This document shows, one piece after another, positions 21,748-34,100 of a stretch of DNA of 40,904 bases. Numbering within the stretch: position 1 is the stretch's first letter; each line of letters begins with the position of its first letter. This DNA comes from a virus: positions 1 to 40,904 of the IMG/VR virus record IMGVR_UViG_3300043446_001778; one strand, written 5' to 3'. The position numbers and the translations under genes were made by a program. The notes under the pieces are model-generated. The model worked only from the letters and a program-made list of their open reading frames with translations. It was not told the origin of the DNA and did not search any database.

Positions 21748-24700
21748 ATGGCCAATACCACACGACAAAGCAGTTTGTTAGTCAATCAAGACTGGACAAA
21801 AATTTACGAAAGTTTTAAAAACGCTGACTTTCAAAGTTACGATTTTCAAACTTTGCGTAAAGCAATGATTGATTACTTGCGTTTTTATTATCCCGAAGAT
21901 TTTAATGACTATACAGAAAGTAGTGAATACATTGCACTGATTGACCTTATTGCGTTTTTGGGTCAAAACCTAGCTTTTAGAAATGATTTAAACACAAGAG
22001 AAAACTTTATAGACACTGCCGAACGAAGAGACAGTGTGCTCAAGCTAGCAAAACTGGTCAGTTACAATCCTAAAAGAAACACCGCTGCATCGGGATTCCT
22101 AAAGTTTGACAGCGTACAAACAACAGAAACAGTTATTGATGCCAATGGTACAGACTTGTCTAATACTATTATCAAATGGAATGACACCACAAATATTGAT
22201 TGGTTTGAACAGTTTGTTACTGTACTAAATGCCAGCTTCCCCACTAGCCAAAACTTTGGAAAACCTGGAAATAGTCAAACTATTGCAGGCATAAAGAACG
22301 AAGAATATGGAGTCAGCATTGCACCAGGTGCGTCATCAGTATTACCATTTCAGTCAATTATCGACTCCACAACTTTTAACTTTGAAGCTGTAAGTGCTAC
22401 CAGTATTAATCAAAGTTACATTTATGAAGCAGGACCTGCATCTGGCGGACTGTTTAATATTTTATATAGAAATGATAATCGCGGCAACGGCAGCAATAAC
22501 ACAGGATTCTTTTTTTATTTTAAACAAGGTCAACTTCAAAATCAGCAGTTTACTGTAAATGAAAAAATTCCTAATAATTTAATTTCAGTTAATTACGATA
22601 ATATTAATAACACAGATGTGTGGCTTTATCAATTAAACAATGTAGGAACTATAAGTCAGTTATGGAACTCTATTCCCAGCGTGTCCAGTTATAATGTAAT
22701 TTATAATAATGGCGCTCCCAAAACCAGCTACCAAGTTAACAGCAGAGCAAACGATCAAATTGATTTAGTTTTTGGCGATGGCACTTTTGCTGACATGCCA
22801 TTTGGTAACTTTAGATGCTACTTCAGAGTCAGTGCAGGTTTAACTTATAAAATTACTCCCGACGAACTACAAGGTATTGAAATTAGAATTCCTTATGTAA
22901 GTCGTAGAGGACGATTAGAAACACTAACAATAGTTGCTAGTTTGAAAACAACAGTTGTCAATGCTATCGCAAGAGACGCATTGGCCGATATTAAAAGCAA
23001 AGCCCCACAACAGTACTATAGTCAAAATAGAATGATTACAGGTGAAGACTATAATACTTTTCCTTATAGTCAATTCAACAGCCTAAGTAAAGTCAAAGCA
23101 GTTAACCGAGTTAGCAGTGGAACTAGCAGATATTTAGATGTTGTTGATAATACTGGTAGATACAGCAGCACGAATATCTATTGTGACGACGGTATTCTTT
23201 ATAAAGAAACAGCAGAAAGCACATTAAGTTTTACTTGGAGTACTACCAGTGACATTAACAAGGTAATTCAAAATCAAATATTACCCATTGTCCGAGGAAA
23301 GCCTTTACTGCAATTTTACTATGAATATTTCAATAGATTTAATCTAAGTAACTTGTACTGGAATCGCAGCACAGTGGGCTCAGGAAGTTGTACAGGATAT
23401 TTTGTTGACTCATCGGGTGTACCACAACAGATAGGAGCCAATGTAACTGGCAATAATGTCTACATGAATCAAGACAGCATTATTATTTTTAGTCCGGGCA
23501 CAGGCAATTATTTTGACAGCAGTAACAATATCCAACCTATACCAACATCTGGCATTCCCTTAAATGGTAATCAATATCTGTATATTACTATTACAAGCTT
23601 AGTAGGAAATGGCAGTCAAGGCGTGTTGTCTACGGGCTTGGGCCCAGTTGCATTAAGTGATAATGTACCTTCCGATGCACAGGCAATCACAGTGTTACCT
23701 GCTTTTAGCAATAGTTTTACAAACAGTTTCCAAGCAACACTGATCGGCTTGATTTCTTCTTATACAGAGTTTGGTATAAGATACGATCAGTTTACAAGAA
23801 CCTACAAAATTATCACAGCGCAAGATATTGATTTAACTAGTGATTTTAGTCAAACAAACCAAGGCGACACAGCTGGTCTTAACAGAGACAGCAGTTGGCT
23901 TCTAAGTTTTACTCTTAATGGAACTATTTACAGCGTTCAGTCTAGAGGACTGGGCTATGTTTTTGAAAGTGTAGCCCAGACAAAATTTTACTTTGATAAA
24001 AACACAAAGATTTTTGATCCGGTTACTGGAAAAACTGTCAATGACTTTGTGAATGTTTTGAAAGTTAACGGAGATCCAGACACAGGCGAACCTTTAACCA
24101 ATAATATCTATTGGTATGTATATGATCAGGTTGCAGAGGCGGATGGTTTTGTAAATGGCAGCAAAGTTCAAGTTACTTATAGCGATATAAATGATGATGG
24201 TGTTCCAGATAATCCTGATATTTTTAATTTAATTGTTCAGCCTTTAGTTGATCCTACAAACAAGTATGTGTTTTTTGTAAAAACTTACGGCTACGACAGT
24301 TTTATTACATATACACCCATACCAGCTTCTAGTGTAGTTACTACATTTGCTACTCAAGCAGCACTATTGCCTAATATCAACAATTATCCTTCGGGACAAA
24401 TTTTTTATACTACAACTGAAGGCAGTTTTTATATTTCTACAGTCACTTCAACCAGTTCATCCATAACTGAAAGCACAGATTATATTGCAAGAGTCGGTAG
24501 AGAATCATTGAATTTCCAATACAGACACAATGCTCCAGGTAACAATAGAATTGATCCAAGTCCAAACAACTTGATTGACATGTATGTGCTAACTAAAAAC
24601 TATGAAGATTCATACAGAGCTTGGGTGCAAGACACTACAGGCACAGTAACAGAACCTACAAAACCTAACAGCGAAGAATTAAGATTAACTTATCAAAGTT

Positions 24701-25149
24701 TGGAAAATTATAAGAGTGTTAGTGATGCAATAATTTATAGCAGTGCTAGTTACAAACCTTTGTTTGGTGCAAAAGCTAGCCCTGAGTTACAGGCCACATT
24801 TAAGGTAGTGAAGAATACCAATACTGGAATAACGGACAGTGAACTACGAAGCAGAATTTTAAGCTACATCAATAATTTCTTTGCAACTGCTAACTGGGAC
24901 TTTGGTGAAACTTTTTATTTTACTGAGTTGGCTACTTATATTCAACAAAGCATGACACCTTATGTCAGCAGTATTATTATTGTTCCTAACAGCAGTAATC
25001 AAGTATATGGTAGTTTGCAGCAAATAACCAGCTTGCCAAATGAAATTTTGATTAGTGCAGCAACAGTAGATAATATTGAAATTATTAGTTCTATTACAGC
25101 AGCACAATTAAACCTACAAAATTCTGTGGTAAATACTATTATTAACTAA
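21748..25149 (+). CDS. 6: Baseplate wedge protein, T4 gp6 family, enlarged
   Basis: A 1133-residue protein; T4 gp6 is 660. The N-terminal 110 residues are typical of the family: DWTKIYESFKNADFQSYDFQ, MIDYLRFYYPEDFNDYTESS, EYIALIDLIAFLGQNLAFRN, then DLNTRENFIDTAERRDSVLK and YNPKR. Around residues 330-450 there is the ring-forming DLVFGDGTFADMPFGNFR and later DIKSKAPQQYYSQNRMITGE, the baseplate J-like core. The last 110 residues, from LRSRILSYINNFF to the end, give the C-terminal dimerisation region (TPYVSSIIIVPNS). gp6 forms the inner ring of the baseplate. The extra length lies mainly in the beta-rich middle, about residues 480-950. The giant gene starts eight bases after its stop. Confidence 0.93.
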   Translation: MANTTRQSSLLVNQDWTKIYESFKNADFQSYDFQTLRKAMIDYLRFYYPEDFNDYTESSEYIALIDLIAFLGQNLAFRNDLNTRENFIDTAERRDSVLKLAKLVSYNPKRNTAASGFLKFDSVQTTETVIDANGTDLSNTIIKWNDTTNIDWFEQFVTVLNASFPTSQNFGKPGNSQTIAGIKNEEYGVSIAPGASSVLPFQSIIDSTTFNFEAVSATSINQSYIYEAGPASGGLFNILYRNDNRGNGSNNTGFFFYFKQGQLQNQQFTVNEKIPNNLISVNYDNINNTDVWLYQLNNVGTISQLWNSIPSVSSYNVIYNNGAPKTSYQVNSRANDQIDLVFGDGTFADMPFGNFRCYFRVSAGLTYKITPDELQGIEIRIPYVSRRGRLETLTIVASLKTTVVNAIARDALADIKSKAPQQYYSQNRMITGEDYNTFPYSQFNSLSKVKAVNRVSSGTSRYLDVVDNTGRYSSTNIYCDDGILYKETAESTLSFTWSTTSDINKVIQNQILPIVRGKPLLQFYYEYFNRFNLSNLYWNRSTVGSGSCTGYFVDSSGVPQQIGANVTGNNVYMNQDSIIIFSPGTGNYFDSSNNIQPIPTSGIPLNGNQYLYITITSLVGNGSQGVLSTGLGPVALSDNVPSDAQAITVLPAFSNSFTNSFQATLIGLISSYTEFGIRYDQFTRTYKIITAQDIDLTSDFSQTNQGDTAGLNRDSSWLLSFTLNGTIYSVQSRGLGYVFESVAQTKFYFDKNTKIFDPVTGKTVNDFVNVLKVNGDPDTGEPLTNNIYWYVYDQVAEADGFVNGSKVQVTYSDINDDGVPDNPDIFNLIVQPLVDPTNKYVFFVKTYGYDSFITYTPIPASSVVTTFATQAALLPNINNYPSGQIFYTTTEGSFYISTVTSTSSSITESTDYIARVGRESLNFQYRHNAPGNNRIDPSPNNLIDMYVLTKNYEDSYRAWVQDTTGTVTEPTKPNSEELRLTYQSLENYKSVSDAIIYSSASYKPLFGAKASPELQATFKVVKNTNTGITDSELRSRILSYINNFFATANWDFGETFYFTELATYIQQSMTPYVSSIIIVPNSSNQVYGSLQQITSLPNEILISAATVDNIEIISSITAAQLNLQNSVVNTIIN

Positions 25150-25157
25150 TAAAAACA

Positions 25158-28100
25158 ATGCCGGTAACTAAAACCTATCCTTTTCTACCAACACAGTTTC
25201 AAAGTGAAACAAACAAAAAGTTCCTAAACGCAACTTTAGATCAACTTGTAACTGAACCAAATTTAAAGCCTATAAGTGGTTTTGTAGGAAGAAAATTTAG
25301 TCCGGGTAATAATGATATTAATTCATATATAAGAGAGCCCAGTGCAAGTAGAGCAAATTATCAACTTGAACCCGGTATTGTCCAGCGAAACCAAACAACT
25401 AATGAAGTTGAATTTGCAATCGCATATCCTGAATTTTTACAACAAATAAATTATTTCAACGGTAACATTGCCGACCCAAATAAACTGTTCAGTAATGACT
25501 ACTATTCTTATACACCATATATTGATCCCGATAAGTTTGTAAACTTTGGAGAATACTACTGGCTACCCGACGGACCAGCCGCAGTTAATATTTTTGCCAA
25601 TGTAACAGAGCTTGAAAAAACTTACTTTGTTAATTTAAATGCCAACAGACAAATTGTTTATTTTAATAAATTTAACACTGTAAAGAATCCTATAATAACA
25701 TTAACAAGAGGCAGTGTATATCATTTTACTGTGGATCAAACAGGACACGATTTTTGGATTCAAACAGATTCCGGGACCAGTGGAGTTCAAACTAACAATA
25801 ATAATTTGTCTAGTAGACAAATATTTGGTGTAACTAACAATGGCACAGATGTCGGCACCGTAACTTTTAATGTTCCTTTACAAAGTGCTCAAGATCAATT
25901 TACCAGCATGCCTATTTTTCAAAATGTTGATCTTGCAACTACATTAAATTATAGTCAAATTCAAGGACAATTAGTTTCGGATGTAGTTGATGCGTATGGC
26001 GGTATAGACGGTCAAAGAAATAACCTAAATGGAAAGTATTTAATTTTTACATCGAACAGCACAAACGATGCAGATTGGACAGCAAACGCTGTAACTGTTC
26101 CTACAAATCAAAGATACGGCATTTGGCTTATTAATGTAACTGTTGTGGGCGGCAATTCTTATTTTGATTTAGTGTTTCAAGCAGCCTTACCTGTAAACAA
26201 TAGAGTTTTGATTGCTTCGGGTGTAGACTATGGAAACACTCAGTGGTATACTAACGCCAGTTATCAAATTACACAAGTACCAGTTATAACAGCCAATCTT
26301 GACACATTGTATTATCAAATTGGCGATTTGTCTGATGCTTATGGTATCATTAAAATTGCTGATGCAGGCAGCAATATAATTGATGTTGAAACAGAAATTT
26401 TAAATCAACAACAGTATCAAAGTCCCAACGGCGTTATTTTTAGCAATGGACTAAAAGTAAAATTTGATTCTTATGTAACTCCGGCTAGCTATCAAAATAA
26501 AGAATACTATGTAGAAGGGGTTGGAACAGCTATCAGTTTAGTTGCTGTAGACAATTTAATTTTTAGCCCTACGCAGGTCACCAGCACCTATACTCCTGTA
26601 ACAGGTTTTACAGACAGTGCCAGTGCTAATATAAGTGCAGGTAAAGATCAACTAACAATCACTTCTAATGTCAGCCCAAGCCAAACACTTATTGGAACAT
26701 TTCCAAATAACAATAATTCAAACGCATTAATTACACAAAACTTAGAATTTAATTATCCTTATAGAGGCGGCCAAAATACGCAAGGGGATCATGCTAGTCT
26801 TGCTTACGAGCGCGGCCCGATTGGTATAAGTTTAGTAGGTATTCCTCTGTATGGTACCGTAAATGGTTGGTCAGTGCCTGGTCTTAATGGAACTACTTGG
26901 AATTTAGTATCATCAGAGGCTAAAGTGAATGGAGAAGACATCTACGGTGGTACTGTTAACAGTAATGGCTTGTACTATTATGAAGACAGTAATTTTATCA
27001 CAGCTAATGCTTGGGGAAATGTTACAGGATTTACCGGCGGTTATACGCAAACAGACGGCCATAGTAAAATTATAGGTTTTGCTGCAGACGGATATCCAAT
27101 TTACGGACCTTTTGGTTACCTAAGTCCTCAAGACAGCAGTAGCCCTACAGTTCGCATGTCTAGTTCTTATCAAAGCAATAACACAGGTGACAATAGACCA
27201 CCAGCTGTTACAGTTACTTTAACTGCTAATACTACAGCCAATAGTTATATAACTGTTGCTAGTACATTTGGTTTGAATCCAGGCATGCGTGTTACTGTTA
27301 ACAGTGCAGGTTTAACAGCAAACCAATATTGGATTGAAAATGTTGGATTAGCAACAGCAACAGGTCCAGCAAAATTTCCTGGTGGAACTAATCAAATTCA
27401 ACTTAATGCAAATGTTACAGTAACAAAAGATGCAACAATAACTTTTGAATATCTATCTGGGGTATTTGTGGAAGATTGGTCTTATGTGCAAGGTTCAGGA
27501 ACACTAGATCAATACAATGGAAGATATTGTGTAACACCTGAATTTCCTAACGGCACTTACGCTTATTTCTGTACACAAAATATATCCAATCAACCTGTTT
27601 ATCCTTACTTTGTAGGTAGAGCTTTTTATGGCAGCATATTTGTAAATCCAATTACTGCATTAGCTGACCCCGACTATTTAACTATAAACAGAAGCAGTAT
27701 TGACCTTAATGCTTGGAGTAGAAGAAATCGCTGGTTCCACAAAGACATTGTACTCCAGACTGGAATCTACAATGGTAAAACTTATGAATTAGATTCCAAT
27801 CATAAAGCAAAAAGGCCTATCATTGAATTTGATCCCAGCTTACAACTATATAACTTTGGTAAGGTAGCTAAATTACCTGTCGACATATTTGACACAACTA
27901 CAACCCAGCCTTTCCTTACTGTAGAAGGTTCTGCAGGTGTTTATCTAGATCAAACATTCTTGTCTGAAGGCATGCGTGTTATTTTTGCTGCCGACCAAGA
28001 TCCTACAACTAGAAACAAAATTTGGCAAGTAACTTATATCGATCAAGATGCTAATGTTGTTACACCTAAAATAATTCATTTAGTCGCCGCTATAGATTCT

Positions 28101-31100
28101 ACGGTGAATGAATACGAAACTGTTGCTGTATTCAGCGGGGTTAACAACGGTGGTAAAACTTTCTGGTTCGACGGAACAAATTGGATAGAAGGACAATCTA
28201 AAACTTCTATTAATCAAGCTCCTCTTTTTGATGTGTTTGATTCAGCAGGTGACAGTTTAAGCAATAGAACAAAATATCCTATCAGTAACAGTGCTCTAAG
28301 TTTCAATGGCACAAAATTATTTGCTTATGTTGAAGGTACGGGTAGCAATGATGCTGTATTAGGTTTTCCTTTAAGTTATCAAAGTTTTAATAATATCGGC
28401 GACATAAAGTTTGAAAATCATTTTGCCACTGACACATTTACATATACCATTGACAAAGTAAATTATACAAACCCTATTAATATAGGATATTTGCATAAAA
28501 ATAATTCGTTGACTAGCTATGATCTTTTGAACACCTGGAAGTCAATTGATCATGCTAGTAAACAATATCAATTGTTTAGTTTTATCTATGACGGAATTGA
28601 TAATTTATTCAATATAGATATCGTTCCAAATGCAAATGTAGTCGATAATAATTTGTTTGTTTTTGCAAATTTCAAACAAATACCTACCAGTAGATACAGA
28701 ATATATTCTATACCAGGTAATAATCGTCAAATATGGATTGATCCTACAGTTATACAAGAAAACGATAGAATTACTGTAAGAGTTTACAGTGACTCTATTA
28801 GTACAACTGCTTTCTACGAAGTTCCAGATAATCTCAATAATAATTTATTAAATGCTAATTTTTCCAATGGTACGCTAGGTGATCTTAGAAATCATTATCA
28901 AGCAACTACTCAAGATAACTTAGATTTTATTGGTTCATTCCCTGGTGTTAGCAATCTGCGCGACTTAAATGTTAAACCTAACGCAGGCAAAATTTTACAA
29001 CATGCTGCACCTTTAAGCTATGCAATGATGTTTCTTACCAACGAACAATACGATTTTGTTAAATCGGTAAGTTTTGCTGAACAAGAATATCAAAAATTTA
29101 AAAATAAATTTTTATCTTTGGCTGAAACCGGTAGCAGAGTTACATCTTGGACTACTGCACAGGCAGTAGACAATATTTTATCTAAAATAAATGAATTTAA
29201 AACAAATAAATTTCCTTATTACTATAGCGGTATGGTTCCTTATGGTCCTAATAGGAATGTCATTAACTATACAATATTTGATCCTGCAAAAACCAACTAT
29301 CAAATTTCTGCAATTTTTGACCCAATTGCATTAACTAATAAGGCAGTATTAGTTTATCTAAATGGCAGTCAGTTGCTTTATGGGCACGACTACGCATTTA
29401 GTGCCACTGTTCCTGCTGTTACTTTGTTGGATAATTTAATTCGCTCTGTAAACGACACACTAGTCATATATGAATACTATGATACAGATGGTTCATGTAT
29501 TCCCGAAACTCCTACTAAGCTAGGATTATATCCAAAATTTGATCCACAAATAATTTTAGATACAACATATTCAACACCACAAAGTTTTATTCGTGGGCAC
29601 GATGGTAGTCTAACTCCTGTATATAATGATTTTAGAGATGATCTTCTATTAGAATTAGAAAGAAGAATTTATAACAATATTAAAGTTAATTTTGATAACA
29701 AAGTTATTGACATTTATAAAGCTAAACCAGGTAAGTTTAGAACAAGTGATTTCACAGTCGCTGACTATACAAGATTAGTAGCTGAAAATTATTTGCCGTG
29801 GGTAGGATATAATAGATTAAATTATACAGACAATACAATTTATGATGTAACAGACCCATTTACCTACAACTACAACACTTGCCCAGACACATTAGACGGC
29901 GAACTTCTGCCAGGATCATGGCGTGCTTGCTACGAATATTATTACGATACACAACGACCTAACACTAATCCATGGGAAATGTTAGGCTTTAGCGAAGAAC
30001 CAGACTGGTGGCAAACCACCTATGGCCCAGCACCTTACACTTCTGGTAACCAAATATTATGGGATGATTTAGAAGCTGGTTTTATAGCTGCTGGCGTACG
30101 ACAGGGCTATGACACAAGATTTGCCCGTCCCGGCCTATCAAATTATATTCCAGTAGATGCCAACGGCAATTTAAAACCACCGTTAGGTTTAATGACCGTA
30201 AACTTCAGCAATCAAAAGTTTAACAATAATTGGACAATTGGTCAATATAGTCCAGTGGAAAATGCTTGGAGAAATAGCAGTAATTACCCATACGCAGTTC
30301 AAATAATATTGGCCTTGACAAATACTGCAAGTTATTTTGCTGAAGGTGCTTGTGTTAACAAAATTACCTACGATAGCACCTTAAATCAATTTATTAACAA
30401 AGAAACAAATCAACGATTAGTACAGTCAGATGTTGTGATTAATGGTTATAACTATGCAACAAAGACTGTGGACAGAAGTGCCAGTTATATAAATTACATA
30501 GCTGATTATTTGACTAGCCAAGGTATTAAAGATCATACTGATTTACAAGATTTTGTCCAACACTATCAAGTAAACTTAATTTATCGAATGGCTGGGTATA
30601 CTAACAAAAATTCTTTAAAAGTTTTAGCTGAACAAAACAGTCCTGCCAGTATTAACGAATCTATTATAATTCCTGACAGCAACTTTGATTTAATTCTTAA
30701 TAAATCAACCCCATTGTTTGCTGTTAGATATAGTGCAGTTGTAATTGAAAAAGTTTCCAGTGGTTTTAAGATCAGTGGTTATGATAACGAAAGTCCTTAT
30801 TTTAATATCATCTTACCTGAAACTAACAATACTCAAAATGCCGTTGATATTATATCAGGAACTTTGAAAGTAAACTGGTATCAAAAGTTCAGAGCAGTAA
30901 GAGCTAGCGTACCATACGGGACTATACTTTCAGACTTACAGCAAGTTGCTAATTTCCTAGCAGGATATGAACAGTATCTAAAACTTCAAGGTTTTATTTT
31001 TGAAGATTTTGATCAAAGCTTAGGCCAAATTCGTAATTGGCAATTGAGCATGCAAGAATTTTTGTTTTGGGTAAAACAAGGGTGGGCAGCAGGCAGTGTG

Positions 31101-34100
31101 ATTATTCTAAGTCCTGTTTCATCTACTATAAGTTATTTTAATCCTACGGCTGTTGCAGACAGTTTAACAAATAGCTATACTGGCAGTAAAGTGCAGACTC
31201 AAAACTGGAAAATCCTTACCAGCAAAGACTATACAATTAATAGAGACAGCAACAACGGAAATATATTCCAACTGACCTTAAATAATAATCAAGATTTAAT
31301 TGCGTCATTGAATTTTGACTTAGTGCAATATGAACATGCTTTAGTGTTCAATAATGTAACAGAGTTTAATGATGTAATTTATACACCAGAAACAGGACAA
31401 AGACAGTATAAATTAAAATTAGTAGGACAAAAAACTACAGCATGGACTGGCGCATTGAATCCTCCAGGATTTATATATGCAACTAAACAAATAGCCACTT
31501 GGAATCAAAACACTGATTATCTAAGAAGCGACTTAGTTGAATACAAGGGTTTTTATTACACCGCCAAAGAAAATATTGCAGGCAGTGAAACTTTTGATTT
31601 TACAAAGTGGTTACCTGAACCTACCAGCAGCATTAAGTCGGGTTTATTAGAAAATTACGCTACCAAAGCTAAAAAAGCAATAGGATTCTACGATACAGAT
31701 AAAGTTAATTTAGAATCAGATGAAGACGGTCTTGCTTTTAGTTTAATTGGGTACAAAAATAGAAACTACTTGTCAGATCTGGGTATAACAGATACTAGTC
31801 AAATAAAATTTTATCAAGGCTTTATTAAACAAAAAGGTACAGTGGATGCGCTAAATGCATTCGCCAATATTACAGTTAACAACGAAAGTACAAATGTCAC
31901 AATAAGCGAAGATTGGGCGTTTAGAGTAGGCGCATACGGTGCCACTGATATTAATAGATATGTTGAACTGTTACTAGAAGAACAATATATTCTTAATAAT
32001 CCAAGCAGTCTAGAAGTTGCTACCAATAATTCTGTTGTTTATAATTCTTTAAATTCTAGCAGCATGGGCTTATATGATTACAGCACTGCCACATTTAGCA
32101 GCCCGTTCCTGTTGAATAGAACTGAAAATTCTACTAGAACAGATGATATTAAAACAGCAGGATATGTTAATATAGACGATGTAGACTTTACAGTTTACGA
32201 TCTAAATGACTTATCTACTTTAAATGGTGACATTAACAAAATAAATGTTGGATCTATTATTTGGACAGCAAAAAATTATAACAATGATTGGGACGTTTAC
32301 AAGATAAGTTCAAATGCTGTTAAAGTTTTAAGTATAAAAAATTCTCTAAACAGTAATGTCACAATTAATACAGCAACTCCACACGGATATAATTTAGACG
32401 ACACTGTAATTTTAACCAATACTAGTAAGTTTGATGGTTTTTACAGAGTGTTGTCAATAGTCGATGCTTATAATTTCACAGTTAAAGTAACTTTAAATTT
32501 AACTGGGTTTACTTCAACTTCGTTTGCTGACCCTGCTTCAAGTTATCTATTAGAAAGCCAACGAGTTACATACGCTTCACAAATTTATGATATGGCAAAT
32601 GCAACTTCTTGGTTAGCCAATAATAAAGTGTGGGTAGACAGCAGTACCAATGACACTTGGGCGGTTTATGAAAAATCTGAACCTTGGCTTGCTAACATAC
32701 AACTACAAAAGAGTCAATATACCAGTAATGGTAAATTTGGACAAAGTTTGAAGATAAGCAATGACAACAATTTTGCATTGGTGGGAGAACCAGGAGCTAA
32801 TAATGGTAAAGGAACAATTACCAATTATGTTCTAGGATTTGACAATAACTTTGTTGAAGATATTACAGTAAGTCCTGGCGCAGTAAACACCTTAGGGTTT
32901 GGCTCTAGTTTAGATACAGGTAAAGAACATTTAGTAATCGGTGCGCCCGACAGTAGTTCTGGAGTTGGTTATGCTTATATTTACAGACGAAACTTTTTAG
33001 GAACAATATCTGAAACACAGATTTTAGCTCCTCAATCTGTTGGAGTTGAAGCATTTGGTACTAGTGCAATAATTAGTAACGACGACGCATGGATTTATAT
33101 CGGAGCATCGGATGCAAATAAAGTGTACGCATATGGATACTATGATGCAGCAGAAAGTCAAAGTACAACACTAACAGCAGATTTAGGTAATGTAAGCTAC
33201 AGCCTAAGCTTTACACCAGTTACGACAGAATTACTAAGTGTAAGGGGCTCAGTATATTCTTATGTTCCTTTTGTTGATTTTACCGTCAGTGGGTCAACTA
33301 TTACTTTTAATACACCAGTTGCTGATACAATTGTAGTAAGACAAACTCCAGGTTATGTTTATGTTGACACTATTTCGTTCGCTAATAGTAACAGCAACTT
33401 TGGTCAATCTATTGCACACACTACAGATGGTAGACAGATAGCTGTGGGAGCTCCAGCAGACAATAGTTCAGCAGGAACAGTTACACTTTACGATAGAAGT
33501 GTTGAGAATTTTATCAGTATTGCTAATCAAACATTATTCGGTGGAGTAAGAACACTGGGACTAGTTCATAAAGTTTATGTGAACAATGTCTTGCAAGAAC
33601 AAGGAACAGATTATGTAATTGTTGCGTCTAATTGGGTTCAATTGACAACAGCACCACAAGCCGGTTCAATTGTAACTATAGAAACTAATCAATTTAATAA
33701 GATTATCACAGTTACAGCAGATCAGCAACAGGCAAAAAGTCAGTTTGGTTATGATTTAGATATATGTCCTAATAATTGCAGCCTGTACATAGGTGCACCA
33801 TATTATACTGACGGTACTAATTTTAATGTAGGTACAGCTTATAGATCAATTAATCAAAGTAGAATATACGGAACTATAATTGGCACAATACAAAATCCAA
33901 CCGTGACTGGCGGAAATAGCATAAGGTTAAATGATTATGAAGTATCTTTTTCTGGTACTAGTTTAACTGATGTTGTGAATGCCATTAACAATGCTAATGT
34001 ACCCGGTGTCACAGCACAGGATGTAAATGGTTACCTACAGCTTAATTCTGACAGTGTCATATCAACTAATAAACTAACTATACTACCCGGAGTAGGCACT

